64,000 nt of DNA. Origin: Ruegeria arenilitoris. Its GTDB lineage: Bacteria; Pseudomonadota; Alphaproteobacteria; Rhodobacterales; Rhodobacteraceae. The stretch lies in contig NZ_WPZO01000001.1 in assembly GCF_013031355.1 (NCBI RefSeq), positions 930,001-994,000 on the forward strand, read 5' to 3'. The translations under genes and the position numbers were made by a program. Positions 1 to 8,082 of the stretch are shown piece by piece; the stretch's first letter is position 1; every line of letters starts with the position of its first letter. The notes under the pieces are model-generated. The model had not been told where the DNA came from. It saw only the letters and a list, made by a program, of their open reading frames with translations, and made no database searches.

Positions 1-421
1 CGTTCTGCGCGCCTACTCGGCCCGTAACCGCTCGGGTTGTGTCCGTATTCCGTGGACCGAAAGCCCGAAAGCCAAGCGCGTCGAGGCCCGCTTCCCCGAT
101 CCGGCCGCAAACCCCTATCTGGCGTTTGCCGCCCTGCTGATGGCTGGTCTGGACGGCATCAAGAACAAGATCGATCCGGGCGAAGCCATGGACAAGAACC
201 TGTACGATCTGCCTGCCGAAGAACTGGCCGACATCCCGACCGTTTGCGGCTCGCTGCGCGAAGCGCTGGAAGCTTTGGCATCCGATCACGACTTCCTGCT
301 GCAGGGCGACGTGTTCACCAAAGACCAGATCGACGGCTACATCGCCCTGAAGATGGAAGAGGTCGAAACCTACGAGCACACCCCGCACCCGGTTGAATAC
401 GGCATGTACTACAGCTGCTGA
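1..421 (+). CDS. glnA: Glutamine synthetase, C-terminal part (truncated by window edge)
   Basis: This is the last 139 residues of type I glutamine synthetase, which makes glutamine from glutamate, ammonia and ATP in the cytoplasm. The reading frame is open from base 2. It carries the substrate-binding stretch NRSGCVRIP, then [20 protein letters not shown], which is the conserved C-terminal block of bacterial GlnA, and it ends in YGMYYSC. The N-terminal two thirds lie outside the window. A hairpin with a T-rich tail follows the stop, so transcription probably ends here. In GlnA of this family the adenylylated tyrosine lies just upstream of NPYLAF and would be outside or at the very edge of this fragment, so adenylylation control cannot be judged. 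Confidence 0.96.
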   Translation, partial: VLRAYSARNRSGCVRIPWTESPKAKRVEARFPDPAANPYLAFAALLMAGLDGIKNKIDPGEAMDKNLYDLPAEELADIPTVCGSLREALEALASDHDFLLQGDVFTKDQIDGYIALKMEEVETYEHTPHPVEYGMYYSC

Positions 422-443
422 TCCGGTTCTGGGTTTACATCTG

Positions 444-477
444 CAAGGGCGTCCAATCGGGCGCCCTTGTTTCGTTT
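444..477 (+). terminator. Rho-independent terminator after glnA
   Basis: An 8 bp stem (CAAGGGCG paired with CGCCCTTG) with a 10-base loop is followed by a T-rich tail (TTTCGTTT), 23 bases after the glnA stop codon. Confidence 0.75.
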
Positions 478-523
478 GGCGTGATCTTTCACACTCGGGA
501 CTATCCCGGTCAGGAGAGATCCA

Positions 524-1168
524 ATGCCAACTGATGATCCCTTCTCGCAATACTCGGAGTTCGTAACGACGGCAGAGGAGCTGGAGCGCATAACCGGCGC
601 GCCCCTGCCCCAGATCATCGCCAAAGAATTGCCCGCACTGGACCAGATGTGCCGCGACTTTATCGCGGCTTCACCCTTTTGCTTGATCGCCTCGGCCAAC
701 CCCGGCGGGCATCTGGATATTTCACCGCGCGGGGACCCGGCCGGTTTTGTTCAGGTGATTTCGGACACATTGATGGCAATTCCGGACCGGCCCGGCAACA
801 AACGCGTGGACACGTTCCACAACGTGTTGCTGGATCCGCGCGTCAGCCTGATCTTCTTTGTCCCCGGCAAAATGGAAACCCTGCGTATCCGCGGCACCGC
901 CCGGATCTGCGCCGATCCTGAGCTTCTGAACGGGATGGCTGTGGACAACCACGCGCCCAAGCTGGCCCTGCTGATCCATGTTGAAACCGTGTTTGCACAT
1001 TGCCCCAAATGCGTCATCCGTTCGAACCTGTGGCAGCCTGAAAAGTGGCCGGACTCGTCGAACCTGCCAAATATGAACGCGATGATGGTGAAACACGCCA
1101 AAATCGACAAAACGCCTGATGAGTGGTTCGAAACCCTAAAAGAAACCGGAGAGCTTGACCTGTATTAA
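524..1168 (+). CDS. Pyridoxamine 5'-phosphate oxidase-family (PPOX-type) flavoprotein
   Basis: This 214-residue cytoplasmic protein belongs to the split-barrel PPOX superfamily, closest by motif to the MSMEG_1061-like FMN-dependent group. Visible family features are SPFCLIASANPGGHLDISPRGDP (about residues 50-73, the FMN-binding strand region), the central stretch NKRVDTFHNVLLDPRVSLIFFVPG, and the C-terminal HCPKCVIRSNLW segment typical of this subgroup. The start follows a good Shine-Dalgarno (AGGAGAG). The substrate cannot be deduced. Members bind FMN or F420 and are often annotated only as general-stress or PPOX-class proteins. It is probably transcribed alone, since the glnA terminator precedes it. 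Confidence 0.85.
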   Translation: MPTDDPFSQYSEFVTTAEELERITGAPLPQIIAKELPALDQMCRDFIAASPFCLIASANPGGHLDISPRGDPAGFVQVISDTLMAIPDRPGNKRVDTFHNVLLDPRVSLIFFVPGKMETLRIRGTARICADPELLNGMAVDNHAPKLALLIHVETVFAHCPKCVIRSNLWQPEKWPDSSNLPNMNAMMVKHAKIDKTPDEWFETLKETGELDLY

Positions 1169-1234
1169 CTGCTTTGCGGATCGCAAGATGCAGCTTACGC
1201 TTACTCTCAGCCTTTTATTAACCGGATTTCGCTG

Positions 1235-2023
1235 ATGTTACGATTTGCTTTGATTTTAGCCCTGTCCCTGCCAACGCTTGCAGCTGCTGCCCCTTGCGGC
1301 AACACCAGCAGCGGTTTCGAGGCCTGGAAACAGGATTTTGCAAAGCAGGCCAAGCGCTCGGGTGTCAAAAAGAAAGGTCTGCAAGCGCTGGCGCAAACCC
1401 AGTACGCCACGCGCACCATTGCTGCTGATCGCAATCAGAAGAGCTTCAAATATTCGCTGGACAAGTTCATGCGCGTGCGCGGAGCCGATACGATCGTGGC
1501 ACAGGGGCGCAAGCGCAAGGCGCGCAACCCGCAATTCTACGCCGCGCTGGAACGGCAATACGGCGTCCCCAGCGGCGTACTGATCGCGATCCACGGAATG
1601 GAAACAGGGTTCGGGAATTTCATGGGCGACAGTCAGGTTGTTTCCGCAATCACCACACTGGCTTATGATTGTCGCCGATCCGAGTTCTTTATCCCCCATG
1701 CCATCGGGGCGCTGAAACTAGTCGATCAAGGCAGCATTACGACGGCGACCAAAGGGGCGAAGCACGGCGAATTGGGGCACACTCAGTTCCTGCCGGGCAA
1801 TGCGCTGGTCTACGGCGTAGATGCCACCGGCGACGGCCGCGTGGATTTCTACAACATGACCGACGCGCTGGCCTCGACCGCGAATTTTCTACGGCAGAAA
1901 GGGTGGAAACCGGGGCGCGGCTATCAACCGGGGCAACCCAATTTCAGGGTGATTCAGGAATGGAACGCGGCCTCGGTCTATCAGCAATCCATCGCCATCA
2001 TGGCCGCCCGAATCGACGGCTGA
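1235..2023 (+). CDS. Lytic murein transglycosylase (MltB-like, SLT_2 family)
   Basis: A periplasmic peptidoglycan-cleaving enzyme of 262 residues. An N-terminal signal peptide (residues 1-19, MLRFALILALSLPTLAAAA) ends just before Cys21, which is not in a clear lipobox. The SLT_2 catalytic core shows the active-site glutamate in IHGMETGFG (Glu123), followed by GELGHTQFLPGNAL and the C-terminal DALASTANFLRQKGW motif, the standard MltB-family order. It is shorter than E. coli MltB (about 360) and lacks a C-terminal peptidoglycan-binding domain. The enzyme would cut the MurNAc-GlcNAc bond to leave 1,6-anhydro ends. No linked cell-wall gene is visible. Confidence 0.9.
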   Translation: MLRFALILALSLPTLAAAAPCGNTSSGFEAWKQDFAKQAKRSGVKKKGLQALAQTQYATRTIAADRNQKSFKYSLDKFMRVRGADTIVAQGRKRKARNPQFYAALERQYGVPSGVLIAIHGMETGFGNFMGDSQVVSAITTLAYDCRRSEFFIPHAIGALKLVDQGSITTATKGAKHGELGHTQFLPGNALVYGVDATGDGRVDFYNMTDALASTANFLRQKGWKPGRGYQPGQPNFRVIQEWNAASVYQQSIAIMAARIDG

Positions 2024-2222
2024 TACGCGCCATGTTTCAGCGCCAATACACCGCAATCCGGACACAATATTGCCACAGACCTTAAGCGGCCCCTAAAATG
2101 CCTAGGTTTCCAATGAGTAATCAATCCCGCTGATTTTTCATTTTTTTCCATTTTCGCCAAATTCTGCCCCATATCGGTTGTTAACCTGTTTCTCAGGACA
2201 GGATACGACAAAGGAATGCGTG

Positions 2223-3137
2223 GTGACTTCGAAGCACAGCTATCATGGCGGTCTTCAGTTCAACGGAGAAACCGAGGGTGCGATTGAACGTTTTGGCGCC
2301 ATCGTTGCGACGACGTTGGAAGACTACGGCCACCTGGTCGAACGCAAAAACATGCTGAGCGAGACCGAGGCCAGCATCGTATCCAGCCAATATCTGGTTC
2401 GCCTGACATTGGACACTCAAGTCGTCGGCGCAGAAGATCGGTTCGGACGTCTGGACCGCGCTGCGGGGCTGAAAACCGCAAGCAGACCGGTTGTTACCCT
2501 ACCGAAGAACCGTCTGACGATCACGCTTTCGCCGGTATCTCCGTTGTTGGATGACAGCGAAATCTCCGAGCTGATGCTGGTGGTCATCCTGTATCGGATG
2601 GTCGATATCTGCGCGACGCAGCGGGTCGAGTGGCTGTCGTCCAACACCATTCTGACCGTTGAACAATTCATGAGTGCGTTCGACACTTTAACGCCTCCCA
2701 AAACACGAAACAGAAAACAGATTTTCGAGGCAGTGACAGGCCCGTTCGCCGGGCTGAACATACCTGACGAACAGGATCTGGATGAGCCGAAAAAAAGGAC
2801 GCTGGCACCAGCAGTCCGGCCGATCCAGTTGTCCGATGAGCAGTTGCTCAGCATCGCTTTTCGGACAGAAACCAACGAGCAGCCAACTGATGGGGAAAAG
2901 GACACGCGCCCCCTCGACCACGACAAGCCCAGTGACATCCTGCGACTATCCAGTTGGGGATTGACCGGGGCCGTGGCTAGCGTGTCCGTACCCATCGCGG
3001 TCTCTGTGGCCGCAGTGAACCTGATCAGAGGTGAAGATTTTCGCCTGAACACTCAGGTTCTTGCCTACACCGTCGCAATCTCCGCTCTCAGCACAAGCGG
3101 GGCATTCGCCGGTGTCGCCAATGCGTTGGGCATGTAG
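2223..3137 (+). CDS. Unrecognised protein with C-terminal membrane segments
   Basis: I do not recognise this family. The chosen GTG start gives 304 residues and follows AAGGAA at a usable distance; an adjacent GTG three bases earlier is equally possible. The first about 230 residues are soluble and mixed in character, with a hydrophobic stretch ISELMLVVILYRMVDI near residue 120-135. After a polar linker rich in Asp, Glu and Lys there are two likely membrane segments (GLTGAVASVSVPIAVSVAAVNLI and VLAYTVAISALSTSGAFAGVANAL), placing the soluble part on one membrane face. It stands alone, with 196 bases upstream and a terminator directly after it. No signal peptide is present. Function unknown. 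Confidence 0.75.
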   Translation: MTSKHSYHGGLQFNGETEGAIERFGAIVATTLEDYGHLVERKNMLSETEASIVSSQYLVRLTLDTQVVGAEDRFGRLDRAAGLKTASRPVVTLPKNRLTITLSPVSPLLDDSEISELMLVVILYRMVDICATQRVEWLSSNTILTVEQFMSAFDTLTPPKTRNRKQIFEAVTGPFAGLNIPDEQDLDEPKKRTLAPAVRPIQLSDEQLLSIAFRTETNEQPTDGEKDTRPLDHDKPSDILRLSSWGLTGAVASVSVPIAVSVAAVNLIRGEDFRLNTQVLAYTVAISALSTSGAFAGVANALGM

Positions 3138-3165
3138 AACTAAACTTCAATACCCTCCGTGGAGG

Positions 3166-3187
3166 CCCCGCCATCAGGCGGGGTTTT
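3166..3187 (+). terminator. Rho-independent terminator between convergent genes
   Basis: A perfect 7 bp GC stem (CCCCGCC, loop ATCA, GGCGGGG) is followed by TTTT. It ends the upstream plus-strand gene and overlaps the stop region of the convergent minus-strand gene. Confidence 0.85.
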
Positions 3188-3914
3188 CCATTTTGCGCAA
3201 GTGCTGCGCCTCCAGCACGTAGGTATGGATCGAAAAGACCACCGCCCGCGTTTCCGGCAGGCGCAACAAGGTCTGGCGTTCGCTGCGCAGGAACCGAGCG
3301 GCCCCCGGATTGCTGACATCGCGCCGGTCGTTGGCACTACGGGGTTGATGCAGTTCGGCGTCCTCGTACCAAAGCGCATTAAACCGCCACAGCGGACGCC
3401 CCGGCTGTATCCCGTCAAACAGGCGCTGCACCCGTCGCGCGATGTCGTCGTCATAGCCTGATACCGGGATGTGAATGTCGATCAGAGGGCGCATGAACTT
3501 TTCCGTCAGGCGCCAACTGGCGGGAAAACACAGAATGGCTCCGGTCAGGACATGCTCGTCCCCGTGCTTTTGCAGGATACAGAAGTCCTCCTGCACCAAA
3601 CGGCACAGCGTATCCAGCGGGTGTGTGCGGTCGATTTCAACAACCTGACCATCCGGGCGGGCGACATGATCGCTGAACCCCGGATAGACCTGATGCAGGA
3701 CCATATCCAAAAGCTCTTGCGCCGCAGGTTCGGCACCCGGGTTCAGTGCCAGAACATCCGGACGCCTTTCCCGCAATAGCGCCTCGCGCCGCTGCATCTG
3801 CCCGGCAAACGCATCATCACAATGCAGCCAGTCATCCATGCTCGCCGGTTGGATTCCGGGCAAAGGGCGTGGCGTCAGCGGGTCATAGGGGATCGAGGTC
3901 TGTAGGATCGTCAT
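3174..3914 (-). CDS. DUF3445 / heme-dependent oxidative N-demethylase-like protein
   Basis: This 246-residue protein matches the DUF3445 family, whose characterised members are heme-containing oxidative N-demethylases acting on small methylated amines. Family features include the N-terminal PYDP-LTPRPLPGIQPASMDDWLHCDD region, LVQEDFCILQK, the CFPASWRLTEKFMRPLIDIHIPV block, and the C-terminal FLRSERQTLLRLPETRAVVFSIHTYV motif. No signal peptide is present, so it should be cytoplasmic. It is divergent from dddP across a 122-base gap, which suggests shared control. Dedicated reductase or ferredoxin partners, as found in dimethylamine monooxygenase (dmm) clusters, are not adjacent. The exact substrate is unknown; dimethylamine or another methylated osmolyte product is an inference. 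Confidence 0.8.
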   Translation of the reverse strand: MTILQTSIPYDPLTPRPLPGIQPASMDDWLHCDDAFAGQMQRREALLRERRPDVLALNPGAEPAAQELLDMVLHQVYPGFSDHVARPDGQVVEIDRTHPLDTLCRLVQEDFCILQKHGDEHVLTGAILCFPASWRLTEKFMRPLIDIHIPVSGYDDDIARRVQRLFDGIQPGRPLWRFNALWYEDAELHQPRSANDRRDVSNPGAARFLRSERQTLLRLPETRAVVFSIHTYVLEAQHLRKMENPA

Positions 3915-4036
3915 AATGACGGACTATCACCAGTTGAACGGGTTGTCGGCCCAAAAGCGACCGGTGCGCCGTCGCAAACTTTCAAGACGCTTGGGAAATG
4001 ATTCTTCACGTTGAATTTCAGGCAGGGAGGCCCATC
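3915..4036 (+). promoter_or_regulatory. Divergent promoter region between the DUF3445 gene and dddP
   Basis: This 122-base gap must hold the promoters of both divergent genes. The only clear element is the strong Shine-Dalgarno (AGGGAGG) of dddP near its right edge. I could not identify a convincing operator or -35/-10 pair. Confidence 0.4.
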
Positions 4037-5380
4037 ATGAACCAGCATTACCGCGACAGCCGCAAGATCGATCCGACCAAAGGCACAACACTGGGCGATG
4101 GCACCCCAAACGACAATGACCGGATCGAGATTGGGCCGACGCAACTGGCCTTTGCGGAATGGGAGGCAGCCGGACTGGCCCTGCCCGATCTGGCCCGGAT
4201 GCGGGAATTCCGGTGGAAACGCCTGACCAAGGCCATCGTGGATCGCGGTTATGGCGGGCTGCTGATGTTTGACCCACTCAACATCCGTTACGCCACCGAC
4301 AGCACCAACATGCAGTTGTGGAACACCCATAACCCGTTCCGCGCTGTGCTGCTGTGTGCCGATGGCTACATGGTGATCTGGGACTATAAGAACTCGCCCT
4401 TCCTGTCGAAATTCAACCCGCTGGTGCGCGAGCAACGCTCGGGCGCGGATCTGTTCTATTTCGACCGTGGCGACAAGGTGGATGTGGCGGCCGATGTATT
4501 CTCGAACGAGGTGCGGCTGCTGATCGACGAACATGGCGGCGGCAACAAACGTCTGGCTGTCGACAAGATCATGCTGCACGGCCTGCGTGCACTAGAGGCG
4601 CAGGGGTTTGAGATTATGGAGGGCGAAGAGGTCACCGAAAAGACCCGCGCCATCAAGGGCCCGGATGAGATTCTGGCCATGCGCTGCGCGCACCATTCCT
4701 GCGAAACCGCCGTGGCCGAGATGGAAAAATTCGCCCGCGCCAATGTGGGCGACGGCAAGACGTCCGAGGATGATATATGGGCCGTTCTGCACGCCGAGAA
4801 CATCCGTCGCGGCGGTGAGTGGATCGAAACCCGCCTGCTGGCCTCGGGCCAGCGCACCAACCCGTGGTTTCAGGAATGCGGGCCTCGGATCACTCAACAG
4901 AACGAAATCATCGCCTTTGATACCGACCTGATCGGATCTTACGGCATCTGCATCGACATCTCGCGCACGTGGTGGATCGGGGATGAAAAACCCCGCCCCG
5001 ACATGGTCTATGCCATGCAGCACGCGCATGAACACATCATGACCAACATGGAGATGCTGAAACCCGGCGTGATGATCCCCGAGTTGACCGCCAATGCACA
5101 TAAGCTGGATGACAAGTTTCAGGCGCAGAAATACGGCTGCCTGATGCACGGCGTCGGCCTGTGTGATGAATGGCCTCTGGTCGCCTATCCGGATAAGGCG
5201 GTGGCGGGCTCTTACGACTACCCGCTCGAACCCGGTATGGTTCTATGTGTCGAAGCCGCCGTCGGTGAAGTTGGCGGCGACTTCTCGATCAAGCTCGAGG
5301 ATCAGGTCCTGATCACCGAGGACGGGTATGAGAACCTGACCACCTACCCGTTCGACCCCCAGTTGATGGGACAGGCGTAA
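4037..5380 (+). CDS. dddP: Dimethylsulfoniopropionate lyase DddP (M24 peptidase fold)
   Basis: DddP cleaves the osmolyte DMSP to dimethyl sulfide and acrylate in the cytoplasm. With the ATG that follows AGGGAGG the protein has 447 residues, and it begins MNQHYRDSRKIDPTKG, as roseobacter DddP proteins do. With this numbering the metal ligands known from the Ruegeria lacuscaerulensis enzyme fall exactly in place: Asp295 and Asp297 (FDTD), Asp307 (CIDISR), His371 (MHGVG), Glu406 and Glu421, with the catalytic Asp377 in LCDEWPL. The fold is that of M24 aminopeptidases (creatinase-like N domain, pita-bread C domain). An in-frame upstream start would add 13 residues but lacks a ribosome site. It is divergent from the DUF3445 gene and convergent with a small membrane protein gene. 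Confidence 0.97.
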   Translation: MNQHYRDSRKIDPTKGTTLGDGTPNDNDRIEIGPTQLAFAEWEAAGLALPDLARMREFRWKRLTKAIVDRGYGGLLMFDPLNIRYATDSTNMQLWNTHNPFRAVLLCADGYMVIWDYKNSPFLSKFNPLVREQRSGADLFYFDRGDKVDVAADVFSNEVRLLIDEHGGGNKRLAVDKIMLHGLRALEAQGFEIMEGEEVTEKTRAIKGPDEILAMRCAHHSCETAVAEMEKFARANVGDGKTSEDDIWAVLHAENIRRGGEWIETRLLASGQRTNPWFQECGPRITQQNEIIAFDTDLIGSYGICIDISRTWWIGDEKPRPDMVYAMQHAHEHIMTNMEMLKPGVMIPELTANAHKLDDKFQAQKYGCLMHGVGLCDEWPLVAYPDKAVAGSYDYPLEPGMVLCVEAAVGEVGGDFSIKLEDQVLITEDGYENLTTYPFDPQLMGQA

Positions 5381-5384
5381 CGCC

Positions 5385-5573
5385 TCAATCCGGCCAGGTT
5401 GAACGCCGAACGTTGCCGTGCCAGTCCTCGGACGGGATGGTGACTTCGGCTGTGGTCGAAGCCGCTGGCCAGGTTTGACCCAGCGTGAATCCCAACACTC
5501 CGGTCAGGGCGATGACGATCAGAATGTCGGGGCGGAAAACAACGCCACGCGGGGCGGATGCGGTATGGGACAT
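5385..5573 (-). CDS. Small single-span membrane protein, unrecognised
   Basis: A 62-residue protein with a perfect Shine-Dalgarno (AAGGAGG, 7 bases from the ATG). Residues 16-33 (DILIVIALTGVLGFTLGQ) form one hydrophobic segment, flanked by a short positive N-terminus and a polar, Trp-containing tail ending HGNVRRSTWPD. The charge pattern suggests the N-terminus is inside. Its stop codon lies only 4 bases from the stop of convergent dddP. A longer ORF in another frame over the same bases lacks a ribosome site. No family was recognised; function unknown. Confidence 0.7.
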   Translation of the reverse strand: MSHTASAPRGVVFRPDILIVIALTGVLGFTLGQTWPAASTTAEVTIPSEDWHGNVRRSTWPD

Positions 5574-5808
5574 GTAAGCCTCCTTGGCTTGCTATCAGTG
5601 ATAGCTGCAAGATGGGGGTATTCCTAAGATTAATAAAACGAATATTTATCATCTATTGCATCACAATTTTTGAACACAGGAGAAACCCTCTTTCCTGACC
5701 CGAAAGCGCTCACTTTTCTCACCTTCCCGTGACGCGTCTTACATTGGGGTTGAGGCACCAGTCGGAAGCACACAGTATTGGGTCCATCCCGACACGTAAG
5801 GAATTGCC

Positions 5809-7023
5809 ATGCCCACCGAACGCATTACCTTTGCCGGTCACGACGGCAACCAGTTGGCTGCACGCCTTGATCTGCCGGACGGACCGGTGCTGGCGACCGC
5901 GTTGTTTGCGCATTGTTTTACCTGCTCCAAGGACATTCCCGCCGCTCGCCGCATCGCCGCCCGTCTGGCTGCGATGGGCATCGCGGTTTTGCGCTTTGAT
6001 TTCACCGGGCTTGGCCATTCGGGTGGGGAGTTCGCCAACACCACCTTCACCTCGAATGTCGAGGACTTGATTTCCGCTGCGCATTATCTGGCGGGCCGCA
6101 ACATGGCCCCGGCCCTGTTGATCGGCCATTCTCTTGGCGGGGCAGCCGTCCTGCGGGCCCGGGCCGGTATTCCCAGCGCCAAGGCTGTGGTCACGCTGGG
6201 CGCGCCCGCCGATCCCGGTCATGTCGCACACCATTTCGAAGGCGCCCTGCCCCAGATCGAACAGGACGGATCGGCCAAGGTCATGCTGGGGGGCCGCCCT
6301 TTCCGCATCGGCAAGGCCTTTGTCGATGACATTTCGGAATCCGCGCTGACCCCGGCGATTGCCGACCTGAAAGCGGCGCTGCTGATCCTGCACGCACCGC
6401 GCGATGAAACCGTCAGCATCGACAATGCCAGCACCATCTTTCTGGCCGCCAAACACCCCAAGAGCTTTGTTACACTCGACGACGCTGATCATCTGATCAC
6501 CCGCGCCTCGGACGCTGAATACGCAGCCGACGTGATTGCGGCATGGGTGACGCGATACATTCCGCTCAGCCCGCCCGCACCGCCCCCCGGCGCACCTGAG
6601 GGCGTTGTGCGCGTGACCGAGGTCGATCCCTCGGGATTCCTACAGGACATCCAGTCCGGCCCCCGGCATCACGCCGTGGCGGATGAGCCTGCCTCGTATG
6701 GCGGTACCGACAGGGGCATGTCGCCCTACGGCTTCGTTTCCTCGGGTCTGGGGGCCTGTACGTCGATGACGATCCGCATGTATGCGCGACGCAAGCGGTG
6801 GCCTCTGACGGGCATCACTGTCGATGTCTGCCATAACAAGGTACACGGGCAGGATGCCGGACTGGCCGGAGACGGCAAGATCGACCAGTTCCGCCGCAAG
6901 ATCCGTCTGGAAGGCCCGCTGGATCAGGAACAGCGCGCGCGGCTGCTGGAAATCGCAGACAAATGCCCTGTTCACCGCACGCTGGAAGGGTCAGCCCAGA
7001 TCACAACAGAACTGCTGAGCTGA
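5809..7023 (+). CDS. Bifunctional alpha/beta hydrolase - OsmC family fusion protein
   Basis: A 404-residue two-domain protein. Residues 1-250 are an alpha/beta hydrolase with oxyanion region HCFTCSKD, the nucleophile elbow GHSLGG (Ser about 107), an acidic residue in APRDETV and the catalytic His in DDADHLIT. Residues 265-404 are an OsmC/Ohr-type domain with two conserved cysteines, in GLGACTSMTIRMYA and DKCPVHRTLEG, which in the family reduce organic hydroperoxides or act in peroxide defence. This fused architecture is a known family in proteobacteria. The start has GTAAGGAATTGCC upstream. Substrates are unknown; a role in detoxifying lipid or organic peroxides and esters is inferred. It is convergent with the lipoprotein gene that follows. 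Confidence 0.92.
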   Translation: MPTERITFAGHDGNQLAARLDLPDGPVLATALFAHCFTCSKDIPAARRIAARLAAMGIAVLRFDFTGLGHSGGEFANTTFTSNVEDLISAAHYLAGRNMAPALLIGHSLGGAAVLRARAGIPSAKAVVTLGAPADPGHVAHHFEGALPQIEQDGSAKVMLGGRPFRIGKAFVDDISESALTPAIADLKAALLILHAPRDETVSIDNASTIFLAAKHPKSFVTLDDADHLITRASDAEYAADVIAAWVTRYIPLSPPAPPPGAPEGVVRVTEVDPSGFLQDIQSGPRHHAVADEPASYGGTDRGMSPYGFVSSGLGACTSMTIRMYARRKRWPLTGITVDVCHNKVHGQDAGLAGDGKIDQFRRKIRLEGPLDQEQRARLLEIADKCPVHRTLEGSAQITTELLS

Positions 7024-7033
7024 CCACGTCAGA

Positions 7034-7372
7034 TTATCGGCGCGGCGACGGACGATGGATGGGCGGCCGGGCCACGGGCGGACGCGCAACCGGCGGGCGC
7101 GCCACAGGCGGTGTCGGGCGGGCTGGTGGCTTGGCGATCGGCGGTGTCGGCCGAACTGGTGGCCTGCCCGCGGGCGGGTTGGGCCGCACCGGTCGGTCGA
7201 TATCAACATCCACGTTTACGTCGTGGTAATAGTCGTTCCACAGCATCGAGTCATAGAACGGGTCATACCCATATCCGACCCCGACCGTCACACCATCGCA
7301 GGCGGATAAAGAGAAACTCGCAGCTCCAAGGCCCAGCGCCAGAAACAGACGTTTGATCGATTTGATGGTCAT
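7034..7372 (-). CDS. Proline-rich small lipoprotein
   Basis: A 112-residue exported lipoprotein. A signal peptide ends in the lipobox LSAC (Cys25), followed by an acidic, Tyr/Asp-rich segment (DPFYDSMLWNDYYHDVNVDVDID). The C-terminal half is Pro/Arg-rich with repeated RPTPP and VARPP units. Such tails are extended and often span or bind the cell wall. The gene lies 12 bases after the stop of the preceding exported-protein gene, so the two are probably co-transcribed, and it has a GGAG ribosome site. No function is known; the repeat length probably varies between strains. Confidence 0.75.
   Translation of the reverse strand: MTIKSIKRLFLALGLGAASFSLSACDGVTVGVGYGYDPFYDSMLWNDYYHDVNVDVDIDRPVRPNPPAGRPPVRPTPPIAKPPARPTPPVARPPVARPPVARPPIHRPSPRR
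7061..7105 (-). repeat. Three tandem 15-base units encoding VARPP
   Basis: Three adjacent imperfect 15-base units each encode Val-Ala-Arg-Pro-Pro near the C-terminus of the lipoprotein. Related RPTPP units lie just upstream in the gene. Confidence 0.7.
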
Positions 7373-7384
7373 CAGCGCCTCTCC

Positions 7385-7945
7385 TTACTGTACGGCCCGG
7401 AACGACGCGAAAACATCATTCAGAAGGTCGACATAGGCCGGATCGGCCCCGTCACGCAGGATCGCCACAACAACGGCCACGCGGTCCTTTGGCAGGTCGA
7501 TAATGGTGGCAGTAAAGTTGATGCCGCGCCCGTCTCGTGTGCCGGTGCCGCGGATTACACGTGCCGGCAAACCCCCGATCCGGCTGTCGGATGTACTGGT
7601 AACCGTCGGGTCCTTGACCAGAAACTTGTCGATATCCTCAAGATACCGCAAACCACCCTCGATCGAGGCGACCCCCGTCGGAGAGACAAATCCCATCCAG
7701 ACATTGTCATCGGTCACGGGCCGCACGCCCATGACACGCGCAACCGCGCGCGGGTCACCCAGTTCGGTGTCCTCAATCTCGCGCGGGCCGCCGGTACGCA
7801 CGATCCAGAAATCGGGCGCAGCAAAGCTGAACAACGCGCGCCCTGCATCGGTATACGTGATCGGAGTATCCGCCGAGGCGGGTGCCACAGCCCCCAGCCA
7901 AAACGCGGCACAAACGGCCAAAGCCGTGCTAGAAAAAATACGCAT
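7385..7945 (-). CDS. Exported protein of unknown function
   Basis: A 186-residue protein with a clear signal peptide (residues 1-25, ending APASA before DTPITYTD). The mature part is a compact mixed alpha/beta domain with no transmembrane segment. Stretches such as FSFAAPDFWIVRTGG and INFTATIIDLPKDRVAVVVAILRDGAD resemble periplasmic PsbP/DUF1795-like folds, but the similarity is too weak for a firm call. There is no cysteine in the mature part. It is the first gene of a likely two-gene unit with the proline-rich lipoprotein. Function unknown. Confidence 0.7.
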   Translation of the reverse strand: MRIFSSTALAVCAAFWLGAVAPASADTPITYTDAGRALFSFAAPDFWIVRTGGPREIEDTELGDPRAVARVMGVRPVTDDNVWMGFVSPTGVASIEGGLRYLEDIDKFLVKDPTVTSTSDSRIGGLPARVIRGTGTRDGRGINFTATIIDLPKDRVAVVVAILRDGADPAYVDLLNDVFASFRAVQ

Positions 7946-8027
7946 ATCTCAATAACCTGATGATTTCCTTGCCATCAGATTGAACGAGACCCAGCTGTTT
8001 TGTCCAGCGTCTGTTTGTAACGCCCTC

Positions 8028-8062
8028 AAAAAACCCGCGCCCAGATTACTCAGGACGCGGGT
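8028..8062 (-). terminator. Rho-independent terminator after bioY
   Basis: Read on the minus strand, ACCCGCG pairs with CGCGGGT across a 16-base loop and is followed directly by a run of T. It lies just past the bioY stop codon. Confidence 0.8.
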
Positions 8063-8082
8063 GTGTTTTCGTGTAGCTGAGA

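Noticed and set aside
2181..2186. TTAACC as a CtrA half-site before the unrecognised gene at 2223 (another TTAACC lies near 1219)
   Set aside because: A six-base half-site without its TTAA partner is expected by chance.
5344..5652. A 102-codon minus-strand frame overlapping the 62-residue membrane protein
   Set aside because: No Shine-Dalgarno and no recognisable features, and it overlaps the dddP end; the 62-residue frame has a perfect ribosome site.
7061..7180. Repeats in the lipoprotein gene as a CRISPR-like array
   Set aside because: The repeats are imperfect, in-frame coding repeats with no spacers.
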